DNA of 64,000 bases from Halomonas getboli (lineage in GTDB: Bacteria; Pseudomonadota; Gammaproteobacteria; Pseudomonadales; Halomonadaceae): positions 310,001 through 374,000 of the forward strand of contig NZ_JALMEW010000002.1 in assembly GCF_023094245.1 (NCBI RefSeq), written 5' to 3'. Within the stretch, counting starts at the first letter, position 1. The number at the start of each line of letters is the position of its first letter. Below, piece after piece: positions 1-7,125 of this stretch. Below the pieces are notes generated by a model. That model saw only the letters and a program-made list of their open reading frames with translations. It ran no database searches and was not told where the DNA came from. The position numbers and the translations under genes are program-made.

Positions 1-72
1 ATGCCGCTAGGGGCCGGGGAATCTGTGCACTGGGATGCGAGAAGGTGTAGCGCTTTGGGGAGGCACAAACGC

Positions 73-104
73 AAGAAAGCCGCTGATCTCTCAGCGGCTT
101 TCTT
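73..104 (-). terminator. Terminator of the tRNA-Ser gene
   Basis: A 14-bp perfect inverted repeat (AAGAAAGCCGCTGA and its complement) surrounds a 4-base loop. It lies 8 bp beyond the 3' end of tRNA-Ser and its arm ends in a T-rich TTTCTT on the minus strand, so it fits a Rho-independent terminator. Nothing recognisable was seen in bases 1-72. Confidence 0.8.
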
Positions 105-112
105 AGAATTCG

Positions 113-202
113 TGGCGGAGGGGGAGGGATTCGAACCCTCGAAGCCTTTCGACTTACACACTTTCCAGGCGTGCTCCTTCGACCACTCGGACACCCCTCC
201 GC
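113..202 (-). tRNA. tRNA-Ser (anticodon GGA)
   Basis: The minus strand reads a 90-nt tRNA with the long variable arm of class II serine tRNAs and an encoded CCA end. The acceptor arm GCGGAGG pairs with CCTCCGC, and the anticodon loop CTGGAAA carries GGA, which reads UCC/UCU. It is a single-gene unit with its own promoter at 256-284 and terminator at 73-104. Confidence 0.95.
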
Positions 203-255
203 ATTTTGGCTCTCGAACCGTTTGACTTGCTGCCTTTGCCTCGAGAACGGGGCGT

Positions 256-284
256 ATATTATCCACTTAAGTCCGTGTACGCAA
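256..284 (-). promoter_or_regulatory. Sigma-70 promoter of tRNA-Ser
   Basis: On the minus strand TTGCGT (279-284) is followed by a 17-bp spacer and TAATAT (256-261). A GC-rich ACGCCCC discriminator follows, typical of stable-RNA promoters under growth-rate and ppGpp control. It lies about 54 bp upstream of the mature 5' end. Confidence 0.65.
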
Positions 285-322
285 GTGGTTTTTTCGTTTT
301 CTTGCTGATCGGGCCCGGTGGC

Positions 323-826
323 TCAGCGTGCCGGGCGCACGGCGTAGTCGCCGCGGGCCTGGAGGCACAGGGTCTCGCCGCAGTACAGGCGCTGCACCAG
401 GGCGATGCGCCCCCTGCCCCGCTCCGCCAGACGCTCCTCGAGGCGCGCCGGGCCGTGCTCGCTTTCCGGCGTGCAGACCAGCCGATAGTCACCGGTCACC
501 GGCGCCAGGAAGCGCTGGCTGGCCTCGGCCACCACCACATCACGGTCAACACCATGTCGCCGCAGCCAGAGCGTGGCCCAGCACCAGCCGAGCAGCGTGG
601 TCTGGGCGGTCAGGGCGCCGCCGAAGCCGGTGCCCTTGTCGTTGAGGCTCGGGGCGATGGCGAGCCGCCATTCCAGCGCATCGCCGTCGCGCCGCATGGC
701 CTCGATGCCGAGATGCTCGACCATTGGGATGGCGTCGCACAGCCAGGTCAGGAAGGCCGCCGGATCGTCTTCCGCGCCCGCCGACGGCAGCGGCAGGCGC
801 GGATGGGGCACGCCGAGCTCGCGCAT
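323..826 (-). CDS. YiiD-C-type hotdog thioesterase-like protein
   Basis: This 167-residue protein resembles the YiiD C-terminal domain family of putative thioesterases. The segment from about residue 50 (LNDKGTGFGGALTAQTTLLGWCWA) has the fold's central helix with its conserved N-x-x-G-T-x-F-G-G pattern. The substrate is unknown. The ATG at 826 is 2 bp after the stop of the nitroreductase gene, so the two are probably cotranscribed and translationally coupled. A longer reading upstream would run inside the nitroreductase gene and was rejected. Family assignment is from pattern recognition only. Confidence 0.7.
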   Translation of the reverse strand: MRELGVPHPRLPLPSAGAEDDPAAFLTWLCDAIPMVEHLGIEAMRRDGDALEWRLAIAPSLNDKGTGFGGALTAQTTLLGWCWATLWLRRHGVDRDVVVAEASQRFLAPVTGDYRLVCTPESEHGPARLEERLAERGRGRIALVQRLYCGETLCLQARGDYAVRPAR

Positions 827-828
827 GC

Positions 829-1389
829 TTAGCTCCAGCGCTCGACGAAGGCGTCGAGGTCGTGCTCGGGCACCGGGCGGTGGCGGCCGCCGACCTGCCC
901 CAGATAAAGGAAGCCGACCAGCTCGTCCTGCTCGGCCAGGCCGAGCCCCTCGCGCACGGTGGCGTCGAAGGCGTACTTGCCGGTGCGCCACATGGCGCCC
1001 AGGCCCTGGGCGTGCGCGGCCAGCAGCAGGCCGTGGGCGGCGCAGCCGGCGGAGATCACCTGCTCGACCCGCGGCACCTTGGGCTCGTCCGGCACGACCC
1101 TGGCAACCACGGCGATGATCATCGGCGCGCGCTTGGGCTTCTTGCGCGCACCCTCGAGCACGGCCTCCGGGGCATCGGGATTCTCGACCCGCTCGGCCTC
1201 GGCGAACAGCTCGCCGAGGCGGTCGAGCCCGTCGCCGGAGAACTCGATGAAGCGCCAGGGCCGGAGCTCCTTGTGGTCCGGGGCGCGCAGTGCGGCCCGA
1301 TACATCGCCTCGAGCTGTTCCGCGTTCGGGGCCGGGGCCATCAGCTTGCCCATGGAGCTGCGTTGTTGCAGCAGCGTCATCGCATCCAT
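829..1389 (-). CDS. YdjA-family nitroreductase
   Basis: A 186-residue FMN-dependent nitroreductase-family protein. It shows the short RRSSMGKL-type N-terminus, the LRAPDHKELRPWRFI segment that binds the flavin phosphate, and the late GLGAMWRTG loop typical of the small YdjA subgroup. Such enzymes reduce nitro compounds or quinones with NAD(P)H; the physiological substrate is not known. The start is set by AAGGAGACACC directly upstream of the ATG at 1389; a longer frame to 1440 lacks this site. It is followed by the coupled thioesterase gene. Confidence 0.85.
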   Translation of the reverse strand: MDAMTLLQQRSSMGKLMAPAPNAEQLEAMYRAALRAPDHKELRPWRFIEFSGDGLDRLGELFAEAERVENPDAPEAVLEGARKKPKRAPMIIAVVARVVPDEPKVPRVEQVISAGCAAHGLLLAAHAQGLGAMWRTGKYAFDATVREGLGLAEQDELVGFLYLGQVGGRHRPVPEHDLDAFVERWS

Positions 1390-1483
1390 CGGTGTCTCCT
1401 TGCCGAGGTCAGACGAGAAAGGTTCTCGATACTCTATCAAGCCGCTCGATTGCTGTCGCGCCAGGCCTGGTGGCGGGAACGCC

Positions 1484-2320
1484 CTACTGTCTCGCCAGAC
1501 GCAGCGGGGTCGGCGGCCGCTCGCCGGGGGTGCCGCGCCAGGGGCTGATGTCGAGGCCGCCGCGGCGCACGTAGCGCGCCAGCACGAGCAGCCGCTCGGG
1601 CCTGGCCCGCTCCATCAGGTCCATGAAGATGTGCTCGACGCAGTGCTCATGGAAATCCTGATGCTGGCGATAGCCGATCAGATAGCGCAGCAGGCCGTCG
1701 CGGTCGAGGCGCGGCCCGCGGTAGCGGATCATCACGCTGCCCCAGTCGGGCTGGCCGGTGACCGGGCAGTTGGACTTGAGCAGGTGGGAGTGCAGCGTTT
1801 CCTCGACGATCTCGTCGCCGGTGGTCAGGTGCTCGGCGCTGGGCGTGTAGTCCTCGACCTCGATGTCACGCTCGTCGATGCACTCCCCCGGCAGGCGGCG
1901 CGGGGCGAGCGCCTCGTCGTCGACGCCGAATAGCTCCACGGCCACCGGCGCACCGGCCGCGGAGGAGAGGTCGCGCTCCATGATCGCCCGGGCCTCGTCC
2001 TGCGAGGCCAGGCGGGTCTGGTTGAAGCTATTGAGGTAGAGCTTCCACGACTTGGACTCGATCAGCCGCGGCGACTCGGCCGGCAGCCGGAAGCGCGCCA
2101 CGGCGACGATCGGCTTGCCGCGGGCGTTGAGCCAGGAGACCTCGAAGGCGTGCCATTCGTCCTCGCCGACGAACGGCAGCGCGCCCTCCTCGATGCCCAG
2201 CGGCGCGCGGTTGGCGGCGCGGGCAATCGGGTACAGCAGCCCGGCGTCGTAGTGCTCCGGATAGGCGGACTCGCGGCCCAGCGGGGCCTCTGCGAGCGTC
2301 TCGGGTCGTTCGTGTGCCAT
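1484..2320 (-). CDS. queF: NADPH-dependent 7-cyano-7-deazaguanine reductase
   Basis: Reduces preQ0 to preQ1 in queuosine biosynthesis for tRNA wobble positions. At 278 residues it is the long, two-domain QueF type, close to the 282 of E. coli. The NADPH-binding ESKS motif is at residues 88-91. The catalytic Cys185 (SNCPVTGQPDW) and the proton-donating Asp192 are present. The start at 2320 follows AGGAGTTGACC and lies 2 bp beyond the yadH stop codon, so the gene is the third in a yadG-yadH-queF operon. The functional link between the exporter and queuosine is not evident. Confidence 0.95.
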   Translation of the reverse strand: MAHERPETLAEAPLGRESAYPEHYDAGLLYPIARAANRAPLGIEEGALPFVGEDEWHAFEVSWLNARGKPIVAVARFRLPAESPRLIESKSWKLYLNSFNQTRLASQDEARAIMERDLSSAAGAPVAVELFGVDDEALAPRRLPGECIDERDIEVEDYTPSAEHLTTGDEIVEETLHSHLLKSNCPVTGQPDWGSVMIRYRGPRLDRDGLLRYLIGYRQHQDFHEHCVEHIFMDLMERARPERLLVLARYVRRGGLDISPWRGTPGERPPTPLRLARQ

Positions 2321-2322
2321 GG

Positions 2323-3096
2323 TCAACTCCTGATGCCCTTGCCGTTGTCGAGCATCCACAGGGCGATGCCGAACAGTACCACGATGAAGCCGAGGATGGC
2401 GGTCAGGGCCCAGCCCACCGGGATGTCGGAGACGCCCAGGAAGCCGTAGCGGAAGACGTTGACCATGTAGAGGATCGGGTTGAGCATCGAGGCGCCCTGC
2501 CAGAAGGCCGGCAGCAGCGAGATCGAGTAGAACACCCCGCCCAGGTAGGTCAGCGGCGTCAGCACGAAGGTCGGCACGATGGAGATGTCGTCGAACTTCT
2601 TGCCCAGCAGCGCGTTGATGAAGCCGCCGATGGCAAACAGCGCCGCGGTCAGCACCACCACCACGATGGTCAGCAGCGGATGGGCCACGTCGATGCGGGT
2701 GAAGAACAGCGACACGCAGGTCACGATGACGCCCACGCCCAGGCCGCGCGCCATGCCGCCCAGCACGAAGCCGGCGAGGATGACCCAGTTGGGCATCGGC
2801 GAGACCATCATCTCCTCGACGCTGCGCTGGAACTTGTTGGAGAAGAAGCTCGAGGCGACGTTCGAGTAGCTGTTGGTGATCACCGCCATCATGATCAGGC
2901 CGGGCACGATGAAGTCCATGTAGCTGTAGCCATCCATGGCCCCGATGCGCGATCCGATCAGGTTGCCGAAGATGATGAAGTACATGGTCATGGTGATCGA
3001 CGGCGGCAGCAGCGTCTGCGGCCAGATCCGGGTGAAGCGGCGGATCTCCTTGGACACCAGCGTCCAGAGGGCAATGGCGATCTGGTTGGCGTTCAT
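2323..3096 (-). CDS. yadH: ABC-2 type exporter permease (YadH-like)
   Basis: A 257-residue integral membrane permease of the ABC-2 family. Six hydrophobic segments are visible, and the SVEEMMVSPMPNWVILAGFVLGG motif is the signature of the drug/polysaccharide exporter subgroup. It pairs with the ATPase encoded immediately upstream; the genes overlap in an ATGA at 3093-3096. The substrate is unknown, as for E. coli YadGH. Confidence 0.9.
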   Translation of the reverse strand: MNANQIAIALWTLVSKEIRRFTRIWPQTLLPPSITMTMYFIIFGNLIGSRIGAMDGYSYMDFIVPGLIMMAVITNSYSNVASSFFSNKFQRSVEEMMVSPMPNWVILAGFVLGGMARGLGVGVIVTCVSLFFTRIDVAHPLLTIVVVVLTAALFAIGGFINALLGKKFDDISIVPTFVLTPLTYLGGVFYSISLLPAFWQGASMLNPILYMVNVFRYGFLGVSDIPVGWALTAILGFIVVLFGIALWMLDNGKGIRS

Positions 3097-4049
3097 GAAC
3101 GGGCCTCCTGGTCGGATTTAGCGGATTTCTGCCCCTCTTCCACCATGGAGACGAACATTTCCTCGAGTCGGTTGGCGCGGTTGCGCATCGAGACCACTTC
3201 GATGCCCTGCTGCCCCAGGGCGTCGAAGACGTCGTTCAGGCGCTGGCCGCGATGAACCATCACCGCCAGCTGGGCGTCGTCGGACTTGCGCACGTCGAAG
3301 CCGTCGATGGCGGGCGCGTCCTCGAGCGGGTGCGCCAGGTCGAGCAGGAAGGTCTCGGTGTCCAGCTCGGCGAGCAGGTCGCGCACGCTGGTGTCACGGA
3401 TGATCTCGCCGTGGTTGATGATGCCCACGCGCCGGCACAGGCTCTCGGCCTCTTCCAGGTAGTGGGTGGTGAGAATGATGGTGGTGCCTTCCTTCTCGTT
3501 GATGCGGCGCATGTACTCCCACATGCTGCGACGCAGCTCGATGTCGACCCCGGCGGTCGGCTCATCGAGGATCAAGAGCTTGGGACGGTGCATCAGGGCG
3601 CGGGCGATCATCAGCCGACGCTTCATGCCGCCGGAGAGCATGCGGGCGCTGCCGTTGCGCTTGTCCCACAGCCCCAGGTCGCGCAGCAGTTCCTCGGCGC
3701 GCGGCAGGGCCTCGCGGCGCGACATGCCGTAGTAGCCGGCCTGGGCCAGCACGATGTCGATGACCTTCTCGAACTGGTTGAAGTTGAATTCCTGGGGCAC
3801 CACGCCGAGGTGGTACTTCGCCTTGGCGAAGTCCTTGTCGATGTCGATGCCGAATATCGAGACCTTGCCGGCGGTCTTCTGCACCAGCGAGCAGACCACC
3901 CCGAGGGTGGTGGATTTTCCCGCACCGTTGGGACCCAGCAGGGCATAGAAGTCGCCTTGGGCGACATCGAGGTCGATGCCCTTGAGGGCTTGGAAGCCAT
4001 TGCCGTAGACCTTGGTCAGGCCACGAATGGACAGCGCCGGTTCGGCCAT
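3093..4049 (-). CDS. yadG: ABC exporter ATP-binding protein (YadG-like)
   Basis: A 318-residue ATPase that energises the YadH permease at the inner membrane. It has Walker A GPNGAGKST near residue 38, the signature LSGGMKRRLMIARAL, Walker B LLILDEPTAGVD, and a switch histidine in TTHYLEEAE. The ATG at 4049 begins MAEPALSIRG, a normal N-terminus for the family; the frame stays open far upstream, but that extension reads into a non-coding region. A weak candidate promoter (TTGAAT, 18 bp, TGATAG) lies at about 4090-4120. Confidence 0.92.
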   Translation of the reverse strand: MAEPALSIRGLTKVYGNGFQALKGIDLDVAQGDFYALLGPNGAGKSTTLGVVCSLVQKTAGKVSIFGIDIDKDFAKAKYHLGVVPQEFNFNQFEKVIDIVLAQAGYYGMSRREALPRAEELLRDLGLWDKRNGSARMLSGGMKRRLMIARALMHRPKLLILDEPTAGVDIELRRSMWEYMRRINEKEGTTIILTTHYLEEAESLCRRVGIINHGEIIRDTSVRDLLAELDTETFLLDLAHPLEDAPAIDGFDVRKSDDAQLAVMVHRGQRLNDVFDALGQQGIEVVSMRNRANRLEEMFVSMVEEGQKSAKSDQEARS

Positions 4050-4266
4050 GAGCAGTCCTGTGTACTTGGGTGAATGTCGTTGAAGGCCCACTATCATGGG
4101 GACGATTCCGCCAAATTCAATCGCGGGCGAACGAGTTGGGCGATTTTCCGGGAGGCATGCTCTTGCGGCACGGCGAGGAAAGACGCCTATCGACAGACGC
4201 CAAGGGCAGACACACGACATCCCGGACAGGCGCATCTGGCCGGACCGGTGAAGAGAAACCTTCGAA
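4050..4266. other. Intergenic region between yadG and the tRNA-operon repeats
   Basis: About 217 bp with no credible gene. It should hold the promoter of the yadG operon and the end of the tRNA transcript, since both are read on the minus strand. I see no clear Rho-independent terminator for the tRNA operon here. Confidence 0.5.
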
Positions 4267-4434
4267 TGGAGCGGGAAACGAGATTCGATTGGACCGACAC
4301 TTCGGATGGTGACCCGAGCCTTGGCCAAACAACATTTTCTGGAGACCTACTGGAGCGGGAAACGAGATTCGATTGGACCGACACTTCGGATCGTGACCCG
4401 AGCCTTGGCCAAACAACATTCTCTGGAGACCTAC
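4267..4434 (-). repeat. Two 84-bp tandem repeats ending in the tRNA-Gly 3' terminus
   Basis: The sequence from TGG at 4267 repeats from 4351, and the next TGG at 4435 is the CCA end of the first real tRNA-Gly, so the period is exactly 84 bp. Each unit ends (minus strand) with the last 22 bases of tRNA-Gly including CCA. It also contains a degenerate copy of the anticodon arm (TTGGCCAAGGCTCGGGTC). The two copies differ at a few positions. The arrangement downstream of a tRNA operon resembles the rtT repeats of the E. coli tyrT operon. Confidence 0.85.
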
Positions 4435-4509
4435 TGGAGCGGGAAACGAGATTCGAACTCGCGACCCTCGCCTTGGCAAGGCGATGCTCTACCACTGAGC
4501 TATTCCCGC
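4435..4509 (-). tRNA. tRNA-Gly (GCC), copy 1, last in operon
   Basis: A 75-nt cloverleaf on the minus strand. Acceptor GCGGGAA pairs with TTCCCGC, the discriminator is T, CCA is encoded, and the anticodon loop TTGCCAA carries GCC. It is the promoter-distal tRNA of the four-pair operon and is followed by the two 84-bp repeats. Confidence 0.95.
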
Positions 4510-4530
4510 TTGGAAGGAGGTACTTCGAGG

Positions 4531-4606
4531 TGGCGTCCCATAGGGGGTTCGAACCCCTGTTACCGCCGTGAAAGGGCGGTGTCCTAGGCCACTAGACGAA
4601 TGGGAC
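4531..4606 (-). tRNA. tRNA-Glu (TTC), copy 1
   Basis: A 76-nt cloverleaf on the minus strand with acceptor GTCCCAT/ATGGGAC, discriminator G and an encoded CCA. The anticodon TTC sits in CCTTTCACG. The D-loop (GTGGCCTAGGAC) differs from the other three copies, which read GTGGTCCAGGAC, so it has escaped full homogenisation. Confidence 0.95.
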
Positions 4607-4630
4607 GCAATCATTGCCCTAACGAGCAAA

Positions 4631-4696
4631 TGGAGCGGGAAACGAGATTCGACCGGGCTGGCGCACCAGCTCGCGACCCTCGCAGGCCCTACTCTA
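4631..4696 (-). repeat. Degenerate tRNA-Gly 3' piece, spacer copy 1
   Basis: On the minus strand this reads a tRNA-Gly lacking its 5' acceptor strand and anticodon loop. It keeps the part of the D arm reading TAGAG, then CGAGGGTCGCGAG, then a 17-base insert with a CTGG/CCAG hairpin, then the intact 22-base 3' end with CCA. It cannot form a normal tRNA. Confidence 0.8.
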
Positions 4697-4719
4697 GAAC
4701 CCATCATCCCGAAAGAAGA

Positions 4720-4794
4720 TGGAGCGGGAAACGAGATTCGAACTCGCGACCCTCGCCTTGGCAAGGCGATGCTCTACCACTGAGCTATTCCCGC
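4720..4794 (-). tRNA. tRNA-Gly (GCC), copy 2
   Basis: Identical in sequence to copy 1, with GCC anticodon and encoded CCA. It is read after tRNA-Glu copy 2 in the same transcript. Confidence 0.95.
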
Positions 4795-4817
4795 TTAACA
4801 CTGGCGACACTGCGAAG

Positions 4818-4893
4818 TGGCGTCCCATAGGGGGTTCGAACCCCTGTTACCGCCGTGAAAGGGCGGTGTCCTGGACCACTAGACGAATGGGAC
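4818..4893 (-). tRNA. tRNA-Glu (TTC), copy 2
   Basis: 76 nt on the minus strand, anticodon TTC, encoded CCA. Only about 3 bp separate its 5' end from the CCA of degenerate tRNA-Gly piece 2. Confidence 0.95.
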
Positions 4894-4896
4894 GCA

Positions 4897-4961
4897 TGGA
4901 GCGGGAACGAGATTCGACCGGGCTGGCGCACCAGCTCGCGACCCTCTCAGGCCCTACTCTA
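4897..4961 (-). repeat. Degenerate tRNA-Gly 3' piece, spacer copy 2
   Basis: Same layout as the piece at 4631-4696: partial D arm, hairpin insert within the T arm, and tRNA-Gly 3' end. One A is deleted in the acceptor region (GCGGGAACGAG). Confidence 0.8.
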
Positions 4962-4982
4962 ACCCATCACCCCGAAGGAAAA

Positions 4983-5057
4983 TGGAGCGGGAAACGAGAT
5001 TCGAACTCGCGACCCTCGCCTTGGCAAGGCGATGCTCTACCACTGAGCTATTCCCGC
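4983..5057 (-). tRNA. tRNA-Gly (GCC), copy 3
   Basis: 75-nt cloverleaf identical to the other copies, anticodon GCC, encoded CCA. Confidence 0.95.
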
Positions 5058-5084
5058 AGCTTTCGCATTGTCAAACACCGGATG

Positions 5085-5160
5085 TGGCGTCCCATAGGGG
5101 GTTCGAACCCCTGTTACCGCCGTGAAAGGGCGGTGTCCTGGACCACTAGACGAATGGGAC
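5085..5160 (-). tRNA. tRNA-Glu (TTC), copy 3
   Basis: 76-nt cloverleaf, anticodon TTC, encoded CCA, same sequence as copies 2 and 4. Confidence 0.95.
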
Positions 5161-5163
5161 GCA

Positions 5164-5229
5164 TGGAGCGGGAAACGAGATTCGACCGGGCTGGCGTACC
5201 AGCTCGCGACCCTCGCAGGCCCTACTCTA
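5164..5229 (-). repeat. Degenerate tRNA-Gly 3' piece, spacer copy 3
   Basis: Third spacer copy. The hairpin loop of the T-arm insert differs by one base from copies 1 and 2 (GCGT against GCGC on the plus strand), while the CTGG/CCAG stem is kept. It abuts the 5' end of tRNA-Glu copy 3. Confidence 0.8.
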
Positions 5230-5252
5230 AACCCATCAGCCCGAAGACTGAA

Positions 5253-5327
5253 TGGAGCGGGAAACGAGATTCGAACTCGCGACCCTCGCCTTGGCAAGGC
5301 GATGCTCTACCACTGAGCTATTCCCGC
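5253..5327 (-). tRNA. tRNA-Gly (GCC), copy 4
   Basis: 75-nt cloverleaf, anticodon GCC, encoded CCA; the first Gly gene transcribed from the operon promoter. Confidence 0.95.
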
Positions 5328-5351
5328 ACTCCGGTATCTCATCGAGAAGAG

Positions 5352-5427
5352 TGGCGTCCCATAGGGGGTTCGAACCCCTGTTACCGCCGTGAAAGGGCGG
5401 TGTCCTGGACCACTAGACGAATGGGAC
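5352..5427 (-). tRNA. tRNA-Glu (TTC), copy 4, first in operon
   Basis: 76-nt cloverleaf, anticodon TTC, encoded CCA. It is promoter-proximal, about 24 bp downstream of the predicted transcription start. Confidence 0.95.
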
Positions 5428-5457
5428 GCTGTGTCTCGCCTCGTCGAGATGGCGCGT

Positions 5458-5486
5458 ATAGTACTGACACGGCGGGAAAGTGTCAA
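5458..5486 (-). promoter_or_regulatory. Strong sigma-70 promoter of the Glu/Gly tRNA operon
   Basis: On the minus strand a consensus TTGACA (5481-5486) is separated by exactly 17 bp from TACTAT (5458-5463). The GC-rich ACGCGCC discriminator fits stringent control. The promoter points into tRNA-Glu copy 4 and is the only strong one visible for the eight tRNAs. Confidence 0.85.
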
Positions 5487-5598
5487 GCACGGGAGTGGCA
5501 CGACGATCTAGCGTTAACGATCGGACTGGAAAAAATCTCGTGTCTTGATGTCACAATGAGGTGCACGCACCTGGCGACGCAACCAAGGAGTAGAGGCC

Positions 5599-6000
5599 AT
5601 GCGCAAGAAGGTAGAGAAGAGCGAGGCCGAATGGCGTGAACAGCTCACCCCCGAGCAGTACCACGTGACCCGCGAGAAGGGTACCGAGCGCCCCTTCTCA
5701 GGTGACTACAAGGTCAACGACGAACAGGGCATCTATCACTGCGTGTGCTGTCACGCACCGCTGTTCGAGAACGAGCACAAGTTCGACGCCGGCTGCGGCT
5801 GGCCGAGCTTCGATCGCCCCCTGGGCACCGGCTGCGTGGAACACCAGGCGGATGCCAGCCATGGCATGCAGCGCATCGAGGTGCTGTGCGCCCGCTGCGA
5901 CGCTCACCTTGGCCACGTCTTCCCCGACGGCCCGCAGGAGACCACCGGCCAGCGCTTCTGCATCAACTCGGTCGCTCTCGACTTCCATCCCGGGGAATAG
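5599..6000 (+). CDS. msrB: Peptide-methionine (R)-S-oxide reductase
   Basis: Repairs methionine-R-sulfoxide in proteins, using thioredoxin. The protein is 133 residues, the usual length for a stand-alone MsrB. Zinc cysteines are Cys48/Cys51 and Cys97/Cys100. The catalytic cysteine is Cys121 in [11 protein letters not shown] and the likely resolving cysteine is Cys66 in GCGWPSF. There is no signal peptide, so it is cytoplasmic. The start follows AAGGAGTAGAGGCC. Its MsrA counterpart is 50 kb away at 55313 and appears to be exported. Confidence 0.97.
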   Translation: MRKKVEKSEAEWREQLTPEQYHVTREKGTERPFSGDYKVNDEQGIYHCVCCHAPLFENEHKFDAGCGWPSFDRPLGTGCVEHQADASHGMQRIEVLCARCDAHLGHVFPDGPQETTGQRFCINSVALDFHPGE

Positions 6001-6076
6001 CGCCCTCCCCCACCCTGCGGCGGCCGGCCATCTGCTATGATGATCGGCCGTTTCATTGAGTAGCAGGAGAGGGATG

Positions 6077-7045
6077 ATGCTCGGCTGGTTCCCGGGACAC
6101 ATGAACAAGGCGCGCCGGCAGATCCTCGAGGCGCTGCCGGAGATCGACGTGGTGATCGAGGTGCTCGACGCCCGTCTGCCCTACTCCAGCGCCAACCCCA
6201 TGCTGGCGGAGCTCACCCGCCACAAGCCGGTGCTCAAGATTCTCTCGCGCGCCGACCTGGCTGACCCGGTCCGTACGAAAGAGTGGACCGCTCATTTCGA
6301 CGCCCAGCCTGACACCCGCGCCCTGGCGGTGACCACCACCCAGTCGCGCGAGCTCAAGCGCATTCCCAAGCTGTGCCACGAGCTGGCCGGCCAGGTGCGC
6401 GCCGACCGCGACGTGCGGGTGATGGTCATGGGCATTCCCAACGTCGGCAAGTCGACGCTGATCAACGGCCTGGCCGGACGCACCATCGCCAAGACCGGTA
6501 ACGAGCCGGCGGTCACCAAGCGTCAGCAGAAGGTGCGCATCAACGGCCAGGTGGCGCTGATCGACACCCCCGGGGTGCTGTGGCCGAAGATCGAGGATCA
6601 GGCCAGCGCCTATCGCCTGGCCGCCAGCGGCGCGATCCGCGACACCGCCATCGACTACGTCGACGTGGCCGTGGTGGCCGCCGCCGAGCTGGCCAAGCGC
6701 TATCCCGACGCGTTTTCCGCTCGCTACAAGCTGAAGACACTGCCTCCCTACGAGGGCAACCCCGATGCCGACCGAGTCGAGGCCGACGGCGACGCCCAGC
6801 TCGACCTGCTGGCCGAGGCCGGTTTCGACGGCCACGCCCTGCTCGCCACCATTGCCAGCAAGCGCGGCGGCCTGCGTGCCGGCGGCGAGGTCGACCTGCA
6901 CCGCGGTGCCGAGGTGCTGCTGCACGAGCTGCGCGATGGCAAGCTCGGCCGCGTGACCCTCGAGACCCCCGCCGACATTCCGGCCGAGCCTCCCGAAGAG
7001 GACGCCGACACCTCAGCCAGCGCCGACGACGAAGCGGCCGGCTGA
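6077..7045 (+). CDS. rbgA: Ribosome biogenesis GTPase (YlqF/RbgA family)
   Basis: A circularly permuted GTPase of 322 residues. The N-terminal WFPGHM motif comes first. The G4-like SRADL precedes the G1 P-loop GIPNVGKST (near residue 119), which is followed by G3 DTPGVLWP, the order that defines the YlqF/YawG group. The C-terminal domain beyond about residue 200 matches the RNA-binding region. In Firmicutes RbgA acts late in 50S assembly; the role here is inferred. Two in-frame ATGs occur (6074, 6077); AGGAG at 6065-6069 gives better spacing to 6077. The C-terminus is very acidic. Confidence 0.9.
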   Translation: MLGWFPGHMNKARRQILEALPEIDVVIEVLDARLPYSSANPMLAELTRHKPVLKILSRADLADPVRTKEWTAHFDAQPDTRALAVTTTQSRELKRIPKLCHELAGQVRADRDVRVMVMGIPNVGKSTLINGLAGRTIAKTGNEPAVTKRQQKVRINGQVALIDTPGVLWPKIEDQASAYRLAASGAIRDTAIDYVDVAVVAAAELAKRYPDAFSARYKLKTLPPYEGNPDADRVEADGDAQLDLLAEAGFDGHALLATIASKRGGLRAGGEVDLHRGAEVLLHELRDGKLGRVTLETPADIPAEPPEEDADTSASADDEAAG

Positions 7046-7125
7046 GACAGGCTGACACACCTTTACTCTCGAAAAGACGATCACCCCGCCGACCGGCGGC
7101 CCTGGACACCACTGGACTCGACCCC

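Noticed and set aside
1..225. Open frame at the window start
   Set aside because: It runs through the terminator and the tRNA-Ser gene on the opposite strand; no protein homology is apparent.
4435..5430. Regular repeats with spacers resembling a CRISPR array
   Set aside because: The repeats are complete tRNA-Gly and tRNA-Glu cloverleaves with encoded CCA and degenerate tRNA pieces; there are no cas genes and units are 75-76 nt.
4719..5639. Long plus-strand open frame across the tRNA genes
   Set aside because: It reads the complement of tRNA genes and repeats; the protein is a repetitive artefact.
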